Below, in pieces: positions 1 to 6,489 of a DNA stretch of 7,629 nt. This DNA is from Microcaldota archaeon (lineage in GTDB: Archaea; Micrarchaeota; Micrarchaeia; Anstonellales; Anstonellaceae): NCBI GenBank assembly GCA_023248665.1, contig JAHFEC010000054.1:1-7629 (forward strand). Reading direction: 5' to 3'. The notes beneath the pieces were generated by a model. That model had not been told where the DNA came from, made no database searches, and saw nothing but the letters and a program-made list of their open reading frames with translations. The position numbers were made by a program, and so were the translations under genes. The stretch's first letter is position 1; every line of letters starts with the position of its first letter.

Positions 1-57
1 CTTGGCCGGGTTCTTGAGGGCTTGCAGGTCAGAGGCGAGGGCCGAGTAGGAAGACAT
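1..57 (-). CDS. N-terminal fragment of a possible AlkD-like DNA alkylation repair protein (runs off the window)
   Basis: Reading the minus strand from an ATG at 57 gives 19 open codons, MSSYSALASDLQALKNPAK, to the window edge. The pattern of a short helix, then 'L..L.NPAK', resembles the start of AlkD-type HEAT-repeat DNA glycosylases, which commonly open with 'ELKSLANPEK' and remove alkylated bases. That is recall of a family pattern over a very short stretch, so the function is tentative. The gene lies 45 bp downstream of the RelE-like toxin on the same strand and could be read from the same transcript. No Shine-Dalgarno sequence precedes the ATG; the upstream stretch is pyrimidine-rich (CTTTCTCCC). 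Confidence 0.4.
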   Translation of the reverse strand, partial: MSSYSALASDLQALKNPAK

Positions 58-102
58 GGGAGAAAGAGCGGCAAGAAGAAAGAAAAAGCAGCCTGTTTTT
101 GT
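58..102 (-). terminator. T-rich gap between toxin and next gene, possible weak terminator
   Basis: Read on the minus strand, the gap between the toxin stop (103) and the ATG at 57 contains CTTTTTCTTTCTTCTT (roughly positions 73-88). Archaeal termination often needs only a T-rich non-template tract, so this may partly end the toxin-antitoxin transcript. The longest T run is only five and the next gene begins immediately afterwards, so read-through is equally possible. Confidence 0.25.
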
Positions 103-369
103 TCAGCGAAACGATTTATACCATCGTTCGTATTCTTTGTGAGTGGCAAAGCAGCGGGCCACGGTCAGATCCTCGCCTTGGATGTCGTACACGAACCGGG
201 CTGGCCCCACTTCTTCCACGTTGAAGGGCAGGCCGAAGCGCAGGTGCCGGCGGGGCGGCATGCGCGTGAGCTTCAGGAAATGGGCTTGGAATCTCTGTTT
301 GAGCCCCTTGTCCATCACCCGGATGTCCTCGATGGCTTCATCCGACAGAATGATGTTAATCAAAAACAC
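103..369 (-). CDS. RelE/ParE-superfamily toxin, second gene of a type II TA pair
   Basis: An 88-residue protein of the usual size for RelE/ParE toxins. It has an N-terminal strand (FLINIILS), two helices with a basic stretch 'MPPRRHLRFGLPF' (residues 37-49), strands 'ARFVYDIQG' and 'DLTVARCF', and the C-terminal 'THKEYERWYKSF' (76-87). That ending is typical of archaeal proteins labelled cytotoxic translational repressors. RelE members cleave mRNA on the ribosome, whereas ParE members poison gyrase; the fold alone does not say which applies. The start is GTG at 369, lying 14 nt inside the end of the antitoxin gene, which implies translational coupling. The stop is TGA. Family assignment is fairly sure; the exact target is not. 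Confidence 0.8.
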   Translation of the reverse strand: MFLINIILSDEAIEDIRVMDKGLKQRFQAHFLKLTRMPPRRHLRFGLPFNVEEVGPARFVYDIQGEDLTVARCFATHKEYERWYKSFR

Positions 370-601
370 CCGCTTTGATGGCCTGCTGCAGGGTTCGGGT
401 CTTCATTTTTGCGCTCTTGATCTTCTCCGTGCTGGCCCGAATGCCTTTGTTGACCAGCAGGACCTCCTCGCGCTCTTCCAACTCCTTCTCATAGGCTAGC
501 AAAGCCTGGCGCAAGGCTTCGGTCTGCGTGCCGGCATAGCCCAGGCGGATGGCATGGGCGATAATCATTTCGTAAGGCTCTCCGAGGTTGACGTTTACCA
601 T
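356..601 (-). CDS. Ribbon-helix-helix antitoxin of the RelE/ParE-like pair
   Basis: An 81-residue protein. The first 40 residues fit a ribbon-helix-helix DNA-binding fold: a short strand (VNVNL, 2-6), helix A (about 8-20, 'PYEMIIAHAIRLG') and helix B (about 25-40, 'TQTEALRQALLAYEKE'). A charged helical tail (41-81) follows, suited to wrapping the toxin. Such antitoxins dimerise, bind palindromic operators in their own promoter and neutralise the partner toxin. The ATG at 601 has an AGGTG ribosome-binding site (607-611) and a TATA box at 635-642. An imperfect palindrome (611-622) between TATA box and start is a candidate autorepression site. The stop codon overlaps the toxin start by 14 nt. 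The family is clear in general, but I cannot name a specific subfamily. Confidence 0.8.
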   Translation of the reverse strand: MVNVNLGEPYEMIIAHAIRLGYAGTQTEALRQALLAYEKELEEREEVLLVNKGIRASTEKIKSAKMKTRTLQQAIKAGVFD

Positions 602-606
602 ATGAA

Positions 607-611
607 CACCT
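607..611 (-). promoter_or_regulatory. Ribosome-binding site AGGTG of the ribbon-helix-helix antitoxin
   Basis: Minus-strand AGGTG sits five bases before the ATG at 601 and matches the archaeal anti-Shine-Dalgarno sequence (CACCTCC). With the predicted transcription start near 612, the leader would be only about 11 nt, with the site at its very 5' end. Confidence 0.55.
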
Positions 612-622
612 AATGTATATTA
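611..622. promoter_or_regulatory. Imperfect palindrome, candidate antitoxin operator
   Basis: TAATGTATATTA has arms TAAT/ATTA around GTAT. It covers the predicted transcription start of the antitoxin-toxin pair, where a bound ribbon-helix-helix dimer would block the polymerase. Position and symmetry are seen directly; the role is inferred. Confidence 0.35.
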
Positions 623-634
623 GATATGCATTGA

Positions 635-642
635 TTTATAAT
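635..642 (-). promoter_or_regulatory. TATA box of the antitoxin/RelE-like toxin operon
   Basis: Minus-strand ATTATAAA is centred about 37 bp before the antitoxin ATG. It would place transcription start near 612, just before the AGGTG ribosome-binding site. Confidence 0.5.
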
Positions 643-652
643 CGCTCTCGTG

Positions 653-674
653 GCTCGTTTGAGCGGAAACGAGC
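653..674. repeat. 8-bp inverted repeat midway between the two divergent TA promoters
   Basis: GCTCGTTT (653-660) and AAACGAGC (667-674) are perfect reverse complements separated by GAGCGG. The dyad lies upstream of both TATA boxes (635-642 minus, 707-714 plus), so it is not a transcription terminator for either gene. It could be an operator or an upstream activator site. Confidence 0.45.
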
Positions 675-706
675 ATAAATCGGCCGGAAAGCCACCGTCC
701 CAAAAG

Positions 707-714
707 CTTAAATA
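707..714 (+). promoter_or_regulatory. TATA box of vapBC (leaderless)
   Basis: CTTAAATA, preceded by a purine-rich AAAAG that could act as a B recognition element, is centred about 25 bp before the vapB ATG at 736. Archaeal transcription starts about 25 bp downstream of the TATA centre, so the mRNA should begin at or next to the ATG, that is, be leaderless. No Shine-Dalgarno sequence precedes the ATG, which agrees. Confidence 0.6.
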
Positions 715-734
715 GTATACGTGTAGTATACGTA
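713..734. promoter_or_regulatory. Two tandem 11-bp repeats with GTATAC palindromes, probable VapB(C) operator
   Basis: TAGTATACGTG (713-723) is followed directly by TAGTATACGTA (724-734), matching at 10 of 11 positions. Each copy contains the perfect palindrome GTATAC (715-720 and 726-731), so two dyads lie one helical turn apart on the same DNA face. The array overlaps the end of the TATA box and fills the gap up to the ATG. A VapB or VapBC complex bound here would exclude TBP/TFB or polymerase. The function is inferred from position. Confidence 0.6.
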
Positions 735-735
735 T

Positions 736-975
736 ATGGTCAAAATGGTCAGCCTCTCCGAATCCGCTTACGCGCTGCTCAAGCGCCACAAGAAGCCAAA
801 CATGAGCTTCAGCGACGTGGTGGAGCGCGGGCGCTGGGAAGCGGAGCCCGAGAGGACCAGGAGCAAGGAAGACCTCATCGCTTGGGTGGAGTCTCTTCCA
901 AGACCAAAGACTCGGAAGAGGACCAACTGGAGCGAGCATCTTGACGACTTACTGTACGGAGCGCGCCGGGCATGA
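736..975 (+). CDS. vapB: VapB-family antitoxin
   Basis: A 79-residue protein opening with 'VKMVSLSESAYALLKRHKK' and continuing 'MSFSDVVERG', the characteristic N-terminus of the archaeal VapB (UPF0330/COG1753-like) antitoxins. It probably forms a small DNA-binding dimer in about the first 35 residues. The C-terminal half is charged and ends in a basic segment with 'WSEHLDDLLYG' (65-75), suited to occupying the active site of the partner PIN nuclease. The ATG at 736 is chosen because the TATA box places transcription start there; an internal Met codon at 745 is an alternative. Its stop overlaps the vapC start as ATGA (972-975), giving translational coupling. Tandem GTATAC sites just upstream suggest autoregulation. 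Confidence 0.85.
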   Translation: MVKMVSLSESAYALLKRHKKPNMSFSDVVERGRWEAEPERTRSKEDLIAWVESLPRPKTRKRTNWSEHLDDLLYGARRA

Positions 976-1358
976 TTGTCGATACTTCATTTCTCTTCGC
1001 GTTCTATGTTCTGGACGACTCCAATCACGAACGGGCGCTCTCCGATTTCAAGGCCGCCTCTGAGCAACTGATAATCACCGACCGCATACTGGAAGAGCTT
1101 ATCACGGCCTTGGTCTACAAACAAGGGATAGCGTTCGCAATGGCTGTTCTGGAAGAGACCCGAACCAACAAGGCCTTCGAGGCTTATTCCGTGAGCCGGG
1201 AGGAGCAAGCCGGCATCTTCAACCTGATGAAAAAAGTCCGCCGGGATTTGAGCTTTTACGACTATTCGTCGATTTATCTTTCGCATGCGCGCAAGGAGCG
1301 GCTGCTGTCTTATGACCGGCAGCAGATGGGCGTGCTGAAAGGGCTTGGGGGCGTCTGA
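972..1358 (+). CDS. vapC: VapC toxin, PIN-domain ribonuclease
   Basis: A 128-residue single PIN domain, the usual VapC length. The conserved acidic residues are visible: D4 in 'MIVDTSFLFAF', E42 (or E41) in 'RILEELITAL', D97 in 'LSFYDYSSIYLS' and D115 in 'RLLSYDRQQ'. Together these bind Mg2+/Mn2+ for endoribonuclease activity. VapC toxins typically cut tRNA or rRNA and halt translation when VapB is degraded. All four acidic positions are present, so the enzyme should be active. The ATG overlaps the vapB stop by 4 nt. It ends in TGA and converges on the minus-strand membrane-protein gene ending at 1436. Confidence 0.9.
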   Translation: MIVDTSFLFAFYVLDDSNHERALSDFKAASEQLIITDRILEELITALVYKQGIAFAMAVLEETRTNKAFEAYSVSREEQAGIFNLMKKVRRDLSFYDYSSIYLSHARKERLLSYDRQQMGVLKGLGGV

Positions 1359-1435
1359 ATGGCGGGCACGATTTTGCCGGCCGAGCCCGAAAAGACCGAA
1401 GACGGGGATGAGTTGCTTCGCGGAGTCTCTTGATT

Positions 1436-1804
1436 TTATTCGGACGGCCAGCCTTCGAAGATCATGTCCCGCTTTGTTACAAGATAAACGACGGTGGCGA
1501 TCAGAAGAAAGCTCACGCAGAACGTGCCGGTTATGCCGCTCTCTTCGCCGGTGGACCCGATCGTGAAAAACAGGGAGAAGAACAACACGACGGCGAAAAT
1601 GCCGGCCAGCCGCATGAAAATCCGGTAACCCCGGCCGGCCTTGATTTCGCGCAATTTCGCCCCCAGCTTCGACTTTGGGTCCTTGAAGTGGCCGATCAGA
1701 AATTTCAAGAAAACGGTGAATGCGGCCAAGAAGATGAGGAAGGCGATCGGGAGGTAGCAGAAGAGGAAATTCGGGTCCGCGCCATCGAGGAAATTCGGAG
1801 CCAT
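1436..1804 (-). CDS. Small three-helix membrane protein, unknown function
   Basis: A 122-residue protein with three hydrophobic segments at about residues 13-37, 62-82 and 91-110. A basic loop (38-61, 'KDPKSKLGAKLREIKAGRGYR') lies between the first two and would be cytoplasmic by the positive-inside rule. There is no cleavable-looking signal peptide and I recognise no catalytic motif. The ATG at 1804 is 24 bp after the RFC small-subunit stop on the same strand, so the two are very probably cotranscribed. The link to the clamp loader need not be functional. The 77 bp between its stop and the convergent vapC stop contain no convincing T-rich terminator or gene. Confidence 0.65.
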   Translation of the reverse strand: MAPNFLDGADPNFLFCYLPIAFLIFLAAFTVFLKFLIGHFKDPKSKLGAKLREIKAGRGYRIFMRLAGIFAVVLFFSLFFTIGSTGEESGITGTFCVSFLLIATVVYLVTKRDMIFEGWPSE

Positions 1805-1828
1805 GCTATCAGCGCCATGCTCGAGAGA

Positions 1829-2803
1829 TTACGCTTTCTTCTCCTTGCCGATCATCCCCAGCTGCGCCAAGCACGCCTCCAGCTGGATGATTTCGTTCGC
1901 GCCTTCCACCACGCGGAAATTGTACTCGCCGATGCGGTCGAGCAGGACGGCTTTGGCGCGCTCGTCCATCTTGACGTTGTCAAGCTCCCGGTACATCTGG
2001 ATGAGCACGTCCTCGCCGGAGAGGCCATAGCTGACCATCAGGGTGTGTAAATGCTTTCTCGCCTCGGCGAATTTGCCGTCCAGCGCCAGCTGCATCATCT
2101 CCACGATCTCCTTGGGCCGGGCGCGGGAGGCGAATCTGTAGATGCCTTCCTCGGTGATGTGCGGTCCGTGCAGGGCCGAACCCTGCAAAGCGTTGATGAG
2201 CTTGCGCATGTCGCCTTCGGAGACGTAGAGCAGCGCCGAGACGGCCTTCTCGTCGATCTTCAATCCTTCCTTCTCGGCGATGCGCGTGGCCATCCGGGCC
2301 ATCTCCTCCCCGGAGAGCATGGTGAAGCGGAACACCGAGCAGCGGGACTGGATGGGCTCGATGATCTTGGAGGAATAGTTCGCGCCCAGAATGAAACGCG
2401 TCGCCGAGACGTAGAGTTCCATGGTGCGGCGCAGGGCGGACTGCGCGTCGGACGTGAGCGAGTCGGCCTCGTCCAGGAAGATGAGCTTGAAGGGCACGTC
2501 CGCCATGGGCACCGAGCGCGCGAAATCCTTGATCTTGCCGCGAACCACCTCGATGCCGCGCTCGTCCGACGCGTTGAGCTCAAGCAGGCACTCGCCAGTC
2601 GAATCACCGTAGAGCTCGCGCGCGAGGCACAGGGTGGCCGTCGTCTTGCCGCAGCCGGGCGGGCCGGCGAAGAGGAGGTGGGGCATGTTCTTGGACTTGA
2701 CGTAGGCGGAGAGGGACTTGACGATCTCGGCCTGCCCGACGATTTCGGAGAGCTTCTTCGGGCGGTATTTCTCGGTCCAAGGAGTCACGTCGGAGATGTC
2801 CAT
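1829..2803 (-). CDS. rfcS: Replication factor C small subunit (clamp loader ATPase)
   Basis: A 324-residue AAA+ ATPase that, with the large subunit RFC-L, opens the PCNA ring and loads it onto primed DNA. Motifs in order: 'PWTEKYRPKKLSEIVGQ' (8-24), typical of RFC/DnaX proteins; Walker A 'GPPGCGKT' (47-54); 'ELNASDERGI' (75-84); Walker B 'LIFLDEAD' (107-114); sensor 1 around N142 ('GANYSSKI'); arginine-finger 'SRC' (153-155); sensor 2 'GDMRKLIN' (197-204). The C-terminal helical collar for oligomerisation follows. Length is normal for the archaeal small subunit and there is no intein. The sensor 1 segment reads GANYSS where SCNYSS is commoner. No Shine-Dalgarno sequence precedes the ATG at 2803. 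RFC-L is not in this window. Confidence 0.95.
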   Translation of the reverse strand: MDISDVTPWTEKYRPKKLSEIVGQAEIVKSLSAYVKSKNMPHLLFAGPPGCGKTTATLCLARELYGDSTGECLLELNASDERGIEVVRGKIKDFARSVPMADVPFKLIFLDEADSLTSDAQSALRRTMELYVSATRFILGANYSSKIIEPIQSRCSVFRFTMLSGEEMARMATRIAEKEGLKIDEKAVSALLYVSEGDMRKLINALQGSALHGPHITEEGIYRFASRARPKEIVEMMQLALDGKFAEARKHLHTLMVSYGLSGEDVLIQMYRELDNVKMDERAKAVLLDRIGEYNFRVVEGANEIIQLEACLAQLGMIGKEKKA

Positions 2804-2858
2804 AAAATCACGGCAGAAGCAAAGGGAATGATCGAATGAATGGGTAGGGGAACATCAA

Positions 2859-2866
2859 CTTAAATA
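2859..2866 (+). promoter_or_regulatory. TATA-like element between the divergent rfcS and ileS operons
   Basis: CTTAAATA is identical to the vapB TATA box and would start plus-strand transcription near 2890, giving a leader of roughly 65 nt to the ATG at 2954. Read on the minus strand, the same site is TATTTAAG and would give rfcS a leader of about 30 nt. One A/T-rich element may therefore serve both directions; no better candidate lies closer to the rfcS ATG. Confidence 0.45.
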
Positions 2867-2941
2867 GCTTAGCCCGCCTTAATCTATCCCGACAGCTAGA
2901 CGTCAGGCCACCCGGACAACGGACATGTTTTGACGATGGAT

Positions 2942-2945
2942 GAGG
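2942..2945 (+). promoter_or_regulatory. Ribosome-binding site that decides the start of the four-helix membrane protein
   Basis: GAGG, within TGAGGAAA, lies eight bases before the ATG at 2954. The earlier in-frame TTG (2930) and ATG (2936) have no such site upstream, which favours 2954. Confidence 0.45.
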
Positions 2946-2953
2946 AAATACTT

Positions 2954-3349
2954 ATGGACCGGACCGGCATTCGATTCGCATTCCCAATCGCCTTGGGCAT
3001 CGGCATCGGCCTCACGGCCGGCGCCCTCAAACTGATTCCGGGGGCCTTGCTCATGGCCTACTTGGCGATGCCCGCGGCCACGCTCGTCGGCCTGCTCGTT
3101 CTGCGCGCCTGGCGCGAGGCGGCGGGCGAGGAGAGCCTCTTTCCCATCATGGCATACGCCCTGCTCGTGGTCGTCTCGTTCGCCCTCTTCGGCGTGCTCT
3201 ATGCCCCGAGCGGGATGAACCACCTGCCGGCGGCGCTGGCGCTCTCGATGCTGCTCCCGGTGGCCAGCGAATACGCGCTGGATCACGGCCATTTTCGGAG
3301 CACGGAGAGCTTCGCGGATACGGAAGCCCACGCGCCGATCGAATTCTAA
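2954..3349 (+). CDS. Small four-helix membrane protein, unknown function
   Basis: A 131-residue hydrophobic protein with four likely transmembrane segments at about 7-27, 30-51, 62-83 and 89-107. The second and third are joined by a charged loop, 'RAWREAAGEES'. The C-terminal 22 residues are soluble and rich in His, Asp and Glu. I see no motif that identifies a family. ATG 2954 is preferred for its GAGG ribosome-binding site; starts at TTG 2930 or ATG 2936 would add 8 or 6 residues. The stop is 19 bp before ileS, so the two are probably cotranscribed. The order (membrane gene first) means any promoter for ileS probably lies upstream of this gene. Confidence 0.65.
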   Translation: MDRTGIRFAFPIALGIGIGLTAGALKLIPGALLMAYLAMPAATLVGLLVLRAWREAAGEESLFPIMAYALLVVVSFALFGVLYAPSGMNHLPAALALSMLLPVASEYALDHGHFRSTESFADTEAHAPIEF

Positions 3350-3357
3350 GCTGCGAT

Positions 3358-3363
3358 AAGGTG
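3358..3363 (+). promoter_or_regulatory. Ribosome-binding site of ileS
   Basis: AAGGTG lies five bases before the ATG at 3369 and complements the archaeal 16S tail. It supports 3369 over the internal Met codons at residues 4 and 7. Confidence 0.55.
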
Positions 3364-3368
3364 TACCG

Positions 3369-6300
3369 ATGACCGACATGGACCAGATGGAACAGAAAAT
3401 CCTCGATTACTGGAAGGAACACGACATCCACCGCAAGGCCAACCTCAAGAACAAGGACGGGCCGAAATGGTTCTTCGTCGACGGGCCGCCCTACGCGACC
3501 GGCCAGATCCACCCCGGGACGGCGTTCAACAAATGCCTCAAGGACTGCATCGTGCGCTACCGGCGCGCGAGCGGCTACCGCGTGAACGATAGGGCCGGAT
3601 ACGACACGCACGGGCTGGCGATCGAGGTTCGGGTGGAGCAGGAACTCAAGATCACCAACAAGAACCAGATCGAGCAGATCGGCGTGGCGGAGTTCATCCA
3701 GAAATGCAAGAGCTTCGCCACCAAATACATAGACGTAATCTCCGGCCAGTTCATGCGCTGCGGGGTGTGGCTGGATTTCGAGAAGCCGTACATCACCTAC
3801 AAGGACGAATACATCGAGTCCATCTGGCGCACCATCAAGGCCGCCTCGGACAAGGGGCTTCTGGTGGAAGGCGAATACGTGGTGCCCCAGTGCGTGCGCT
3901 GCCAGACCGGCCTGGCGAACTACGAGCTGGAGTACGAGGACCAGGACGACCCCTCACTCTACGTCAAATTCAAGGTCAAGGGGACCGAGAACGAGTATTT
4001 GGTCATCTGGACCACCACGCCTTGGACGCTCGTGGCGAACATGGGCGTCATGGCCCACCCCACGCACACGTACGTCAAGGTGAAAGTGGGCGCGGAAAGC
4101 TGGATCGTGGCCAAGGAGCGGCTGGACGCCATGATGGCCTTCGCCCCGCTCGTCTCGCCCATCGTGCTAGGAGAGATGTCGGGCAAGAAACTGGAGGGGA
4201 TGTCCTACGAGCATCCGCTCGCCGGGAAAATCAGGCACGATTACGCCCGAAAGGTGGTGCTGTCCGACGAGTACGTCACCCTCGATGACGGCTCGGGCCT
4301 CGTGCACTGCGCGCCCGGCCACGGCCCCGAGGACTTCATCATCGGCCGGCGCTTCTCCATCCCGCTCTTCTGCCCCGTGGACGGGTCCGGCAAATACACC
4401 GCCGAGGCCGGCGATTACGCGGGCCGGGAGGCGAAGGCGAGCAACAAGGACATCATCGCGGATTTGGAGGCGGCGGGCGCGCTGATCCACGCCGGAAAAA
4501 TCCGGCACCGCTACCCGCACTGCTGGCGCTGCAAGACGCCGCTCATCTTCATCGCCACGCACCAGTGGTTCATCGCCGTCTCCAAGACCAAGGAGCGGAT
4601 GCTCGAGGAGATCGACCGCACCGTCACGTTCCACCCCGATTTTGCCAAGACGAGGTTCAGGGATTTCGTCGCGTCCGCGCCGGACTGGTGCATCAGCCGG
4701 CAGCGCTACTGGGGCACGCCCCTGCCCATCTGGGCGTGCGAGAAGTGCAAGGAGAAGAAGATCATCAGCTCTCGCGCCGAGCTGCCCCGCCCGGTCAAGG
4801 AACTGCACCGGCCCTACATCGACGAGATCACCTACCCGTGCGCGTGCGGGGCCGTGATGCGGCGGGTGCCGGACATCCTCGACGTGTGGTTCGACTCCGG
4901 CAACGCGGTCTGGGCTCAGCTGGTCAAGGGCGACGACTGGGCGCGCGAGGGCGGGCAGCTGCAGGCCGACTTCGTCACCGAAGGCAAGGACCAGACGCGG
5001 GGGTGGTTCTATTCCATGCTGGGCTCCGGCGTGGTGCTCAACAACGAATCACCCTATCGCGCCCTGCTCATGCACGGCTTCTTCGTGGACGAGAAGGGCG
5101 AGAAGATGTCCAAATCGCTGGGCAATTTCGTGAGTCTCGAGGAGATGGTCGGCAAGCACGGCGCCGACACCTTCCGCCTCTGGGGGCTCTCGAACACGAC
5201 CTGGGACGATTTGAAATTCTCATGGCGCGAACTGGAGGAGAACCACCGGGTGCTGGATATCATGCTCAACGTGGCCATGTGGATGGACAAGTTCTGCGTG
5301 CCGTCCGAAAAGGCGGTGGACGACAAAGAGCTGGAGTTCGAGGACCGGTGGCTTCGCTCGCGCACGCAGGACGTGATCGAGAAAGCCACGCACGCGCTCG
5401 ATGATTACGAGCCGCACACGGGCCTCGTGGCCTTGCGCGACTTCATGGTCGAGGACATCAGCCGGTTCTATCTCAAGCGGCTCAAGAGCCGCATGAACGA
5501 GGGGCGCTCGGTGGCGGCCGGCATGGCCACCTTGTACGAGACCATGCGCACCTGCATCCAGCTCCTCGCGCCCTACTGCCCCTTCGTGTCCGAACACATC
5601 TACCTGAGCGTATTTAGGAAACATTCTCCGGAGGAGTCGGTGAGCCTGCTGGGCTGGCCCAAGGCCCGCTCCGCGTGGCGCGAGCCGCTCGTCGAGCAGC
5701 AGATGGCGCACGCCCGCCAGATCATCAACGCGGCCGCCAACGCGCGCTCGAAAGCCAGCATCAAGCTGCGCTGGCCGGTCGAGGAAGTTCGCGTGTCCAC
5801 GGAATCCACCGAGGTGACCAGCGCCTTGGTGCGGGCCTCGACGCTCATCGAATCCATGGCCAACGTGCGGAAAGTGGCGGCGGGGGCGCCCCGCTCCAGC
5901 CACGAGGTGGAATTCAACTCCACGAAGATCGGGGCCAAATTCAAGGCCGACTCGCCCAAGGTGCTCGCTCTCCTGCGCGACCTCAAAATCGCGGAAATCG
6001 TCGAGGGGCTCGGGAAGCCCGAATGGAAACTGGAGGGAAAATACGGGATTGACGCGGATATGGTGAGCGTGACGGAGAAGGCGGCGGGCTTCTCCATCGC
6101 CGGGTTCGACAACGGCCGGGTGTATGTCAAATCCGTCATCGACGCCGGCCTTTACGCCGAGGCCATGGAACGCGAGCTGGCCCGGCGCATCCAGATGATG
6201 CGCAAGGACATGGGTCTTGAGCACGCGGACCGGATCCTCGTGCGCATGGCCGGGGATTCGGAACTGCTCAAAGTGGCCAAGCAGAACGCCGAGAGCATCG

Positions 6301-6428
6301 CCAAGAGCGTGAATGCCGAATCGGTGCGGGTGGACGGGGACGGCGCGGACGGGGATCTGACGAAGGAATGGGATATCGAGGACATGAAAGTGAAGATATC
6401 GATTAGGAAGGCGGAACAGAAAGCATAA
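3369..6428 (+). CDS. ileS: Isoleucyl-tRNA synthetase
   Basis: A 1019-residue class I synthetase that charges tRNA-Ile and hydrolyses mischarged Val-tRNA-Ile. The catalytic core opens with 'DGPPYATGQIHPGTAFNK'; the HIGH signature is the archaeal-style HPGT (48-51). The CP1 editing domain shows 'WTTTPWTL' (214-221) and 'GSGLVHCAPGHGPED' (308-322), with D322 at the position of the conserved editing aspartate. Cysteine pairs occur at C175/C178, C385/C388, C457/C460 and C491/C493; the last two probably form a zinc knuckle. 'DWCISRQRYWG' (439-449), 'WFDSG' (507-511) and KMSKS (579-583) are intact. The remainder is the helical anticodon-binding domain and C-terminal extension. ValRS and LeuRS are less likely given 'DWCISRQRYWGTPLPIW' with this editing sequence. 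Full length with no missing key residue. Confidence 0.97.
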   Translation: MTDMDQMEQKILDYWKEHDIHRKANLKNKDGPKWFFVDGPPYATGQIHPGTAFNKCLKDCIVRYRRASGYRVNDRAGYDTHGLAIEVRVEQELKITNKNQIEQIGVAEFIQKCKSFATKYIDVISGQFMRCGVWLDFEKPYITYKDEYIESIWRTIKAASDKGLLVEGEYVVPQCVRCQTGLANYELEYEDQDDPSLYVKFKVKGTENEYLVIWTTTPWTLVANMGVMAHPTHTYVKVKVGAESWIVAKERLDAMMAFAPLVSPIVLGEMSGKKLEGMSYEHPLAGKIRHDYARKVVLSDEYVTLDDGSGLVHCAPGHGPEDFIIGRRFSIPLFCPVDGSGKYTAEAGDYAGREAKASNKDIIADLEAAGALIHAGKIRHRYPHCWRCKTPLIFIATHQWFIAVSKTKERMLEEIDRTVTFHPDFAKTRFRDFVASAPDWCISRQRYWGTPLPIWACEKCKEKKIISSRAELPRPVKELHRPYIDEITYPCACGAVMRRVPDILDVWFDSGNAVWAQLVKGDDWAREGGQLQADFVTEGKDQTRGWFYSMLGSGVVLNNESPYRALLMHGFFVDEKGEKMSKSLGNFVSLEEMVGKHGADTFRLWGLSNTTWDDLKFSWRELEENHRVLDIMLNVAMWMDKFCVPSEKAVDDKELEFEDRWLRSRTQDVIEKATHALDDYEPHTGLVALRDFMVEDISRFYLKRLKSRMNEGRSVAAGMATLYETMRTCIQLLAPYCPFVSEHIYLSVFRKHSPEESVSLLGWPKARSAWREPLVEQQMAHARQIINAAANARSKASIKLRWPVEEVRVSTESTEVTSALVRASTLIESMANVRKVAAGAPRSSHEVEFNSTKIGAKFKADSPKVLALLRDLKIAEIVEGLGKPEWKLEGKYGIDADMVSVTEKAAGFSIAGFDNGRVYVKSVIDAGLYAEAMERELARRIQMMRKDMGLEHADRILVRMAGDSELLKVAKQNAESIAKSVNAESVRVDGDGADGDLTKEWDIEDMKVKISIRKAEQKA

Positions 6429-6453
6429 CGACGTGAAGATGCCCGCGATTGGG

Positions 6454-6461
6454 ATATAAAG
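6454..6461 (+). promoter_or_regulatory. TATA box of the HEPN/MNT pair
   Basis: ATATAAAG is centred about 32 bp before the ATG at 6490. It predicts transcription start near 6485 and a leader of only about five bases. No Shine-Dalgarno sequence is present, consistent with a nearly leaderless message independent of ileS. Confidence 0.5.
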
Positions 6462-6489
6462 GACGAAAACGAGCATTTATCGTGATTTG

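Noticed and set aside
22..378. Plus-strand open frame over the RelE-like toxin
   Set aside because: It is antisense to a recognisable toxin and shows no family motif; it is a high-GC shadow frame.
610..939. Minus-strand open frame opposite vapB and its promoter
   Set aside because: It would run through the divergent promoter region and is antisense to vapB; no coding signal supports it.
1359..1435. Terminator between convergent vapC and the membrane-protein gene
   Set aside because: There are only short T runs of four on either strand and no stable hairpin that I could pair, so it was not called.
1430..2839. Long plus-strand open frames opposite rfcS and the three-helix membrane gene
   Set aside because: The minus-strand RFC motifs are unmistakable. 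The plus translations are low-complexity, Gly/Asp/His/Arg-rich frames produced by GC-rich codons.
2804..2953. Possible small RNA, tRNA or riboswitch in the largest intergenic gap
   Set aside because: I saw no cloverleaf, conserved aptamer core or strong stem. The content is explained by a divergent promoter and leaders.
5220..6476. 418-codon minus-strand open frame opposite the 3' part of ileS
   Set aside because: It has His/Asp/Arg/Gly-rich composition and no domain, and lies wholly antisense to a well-supported synthetase; it is a shadow frame.
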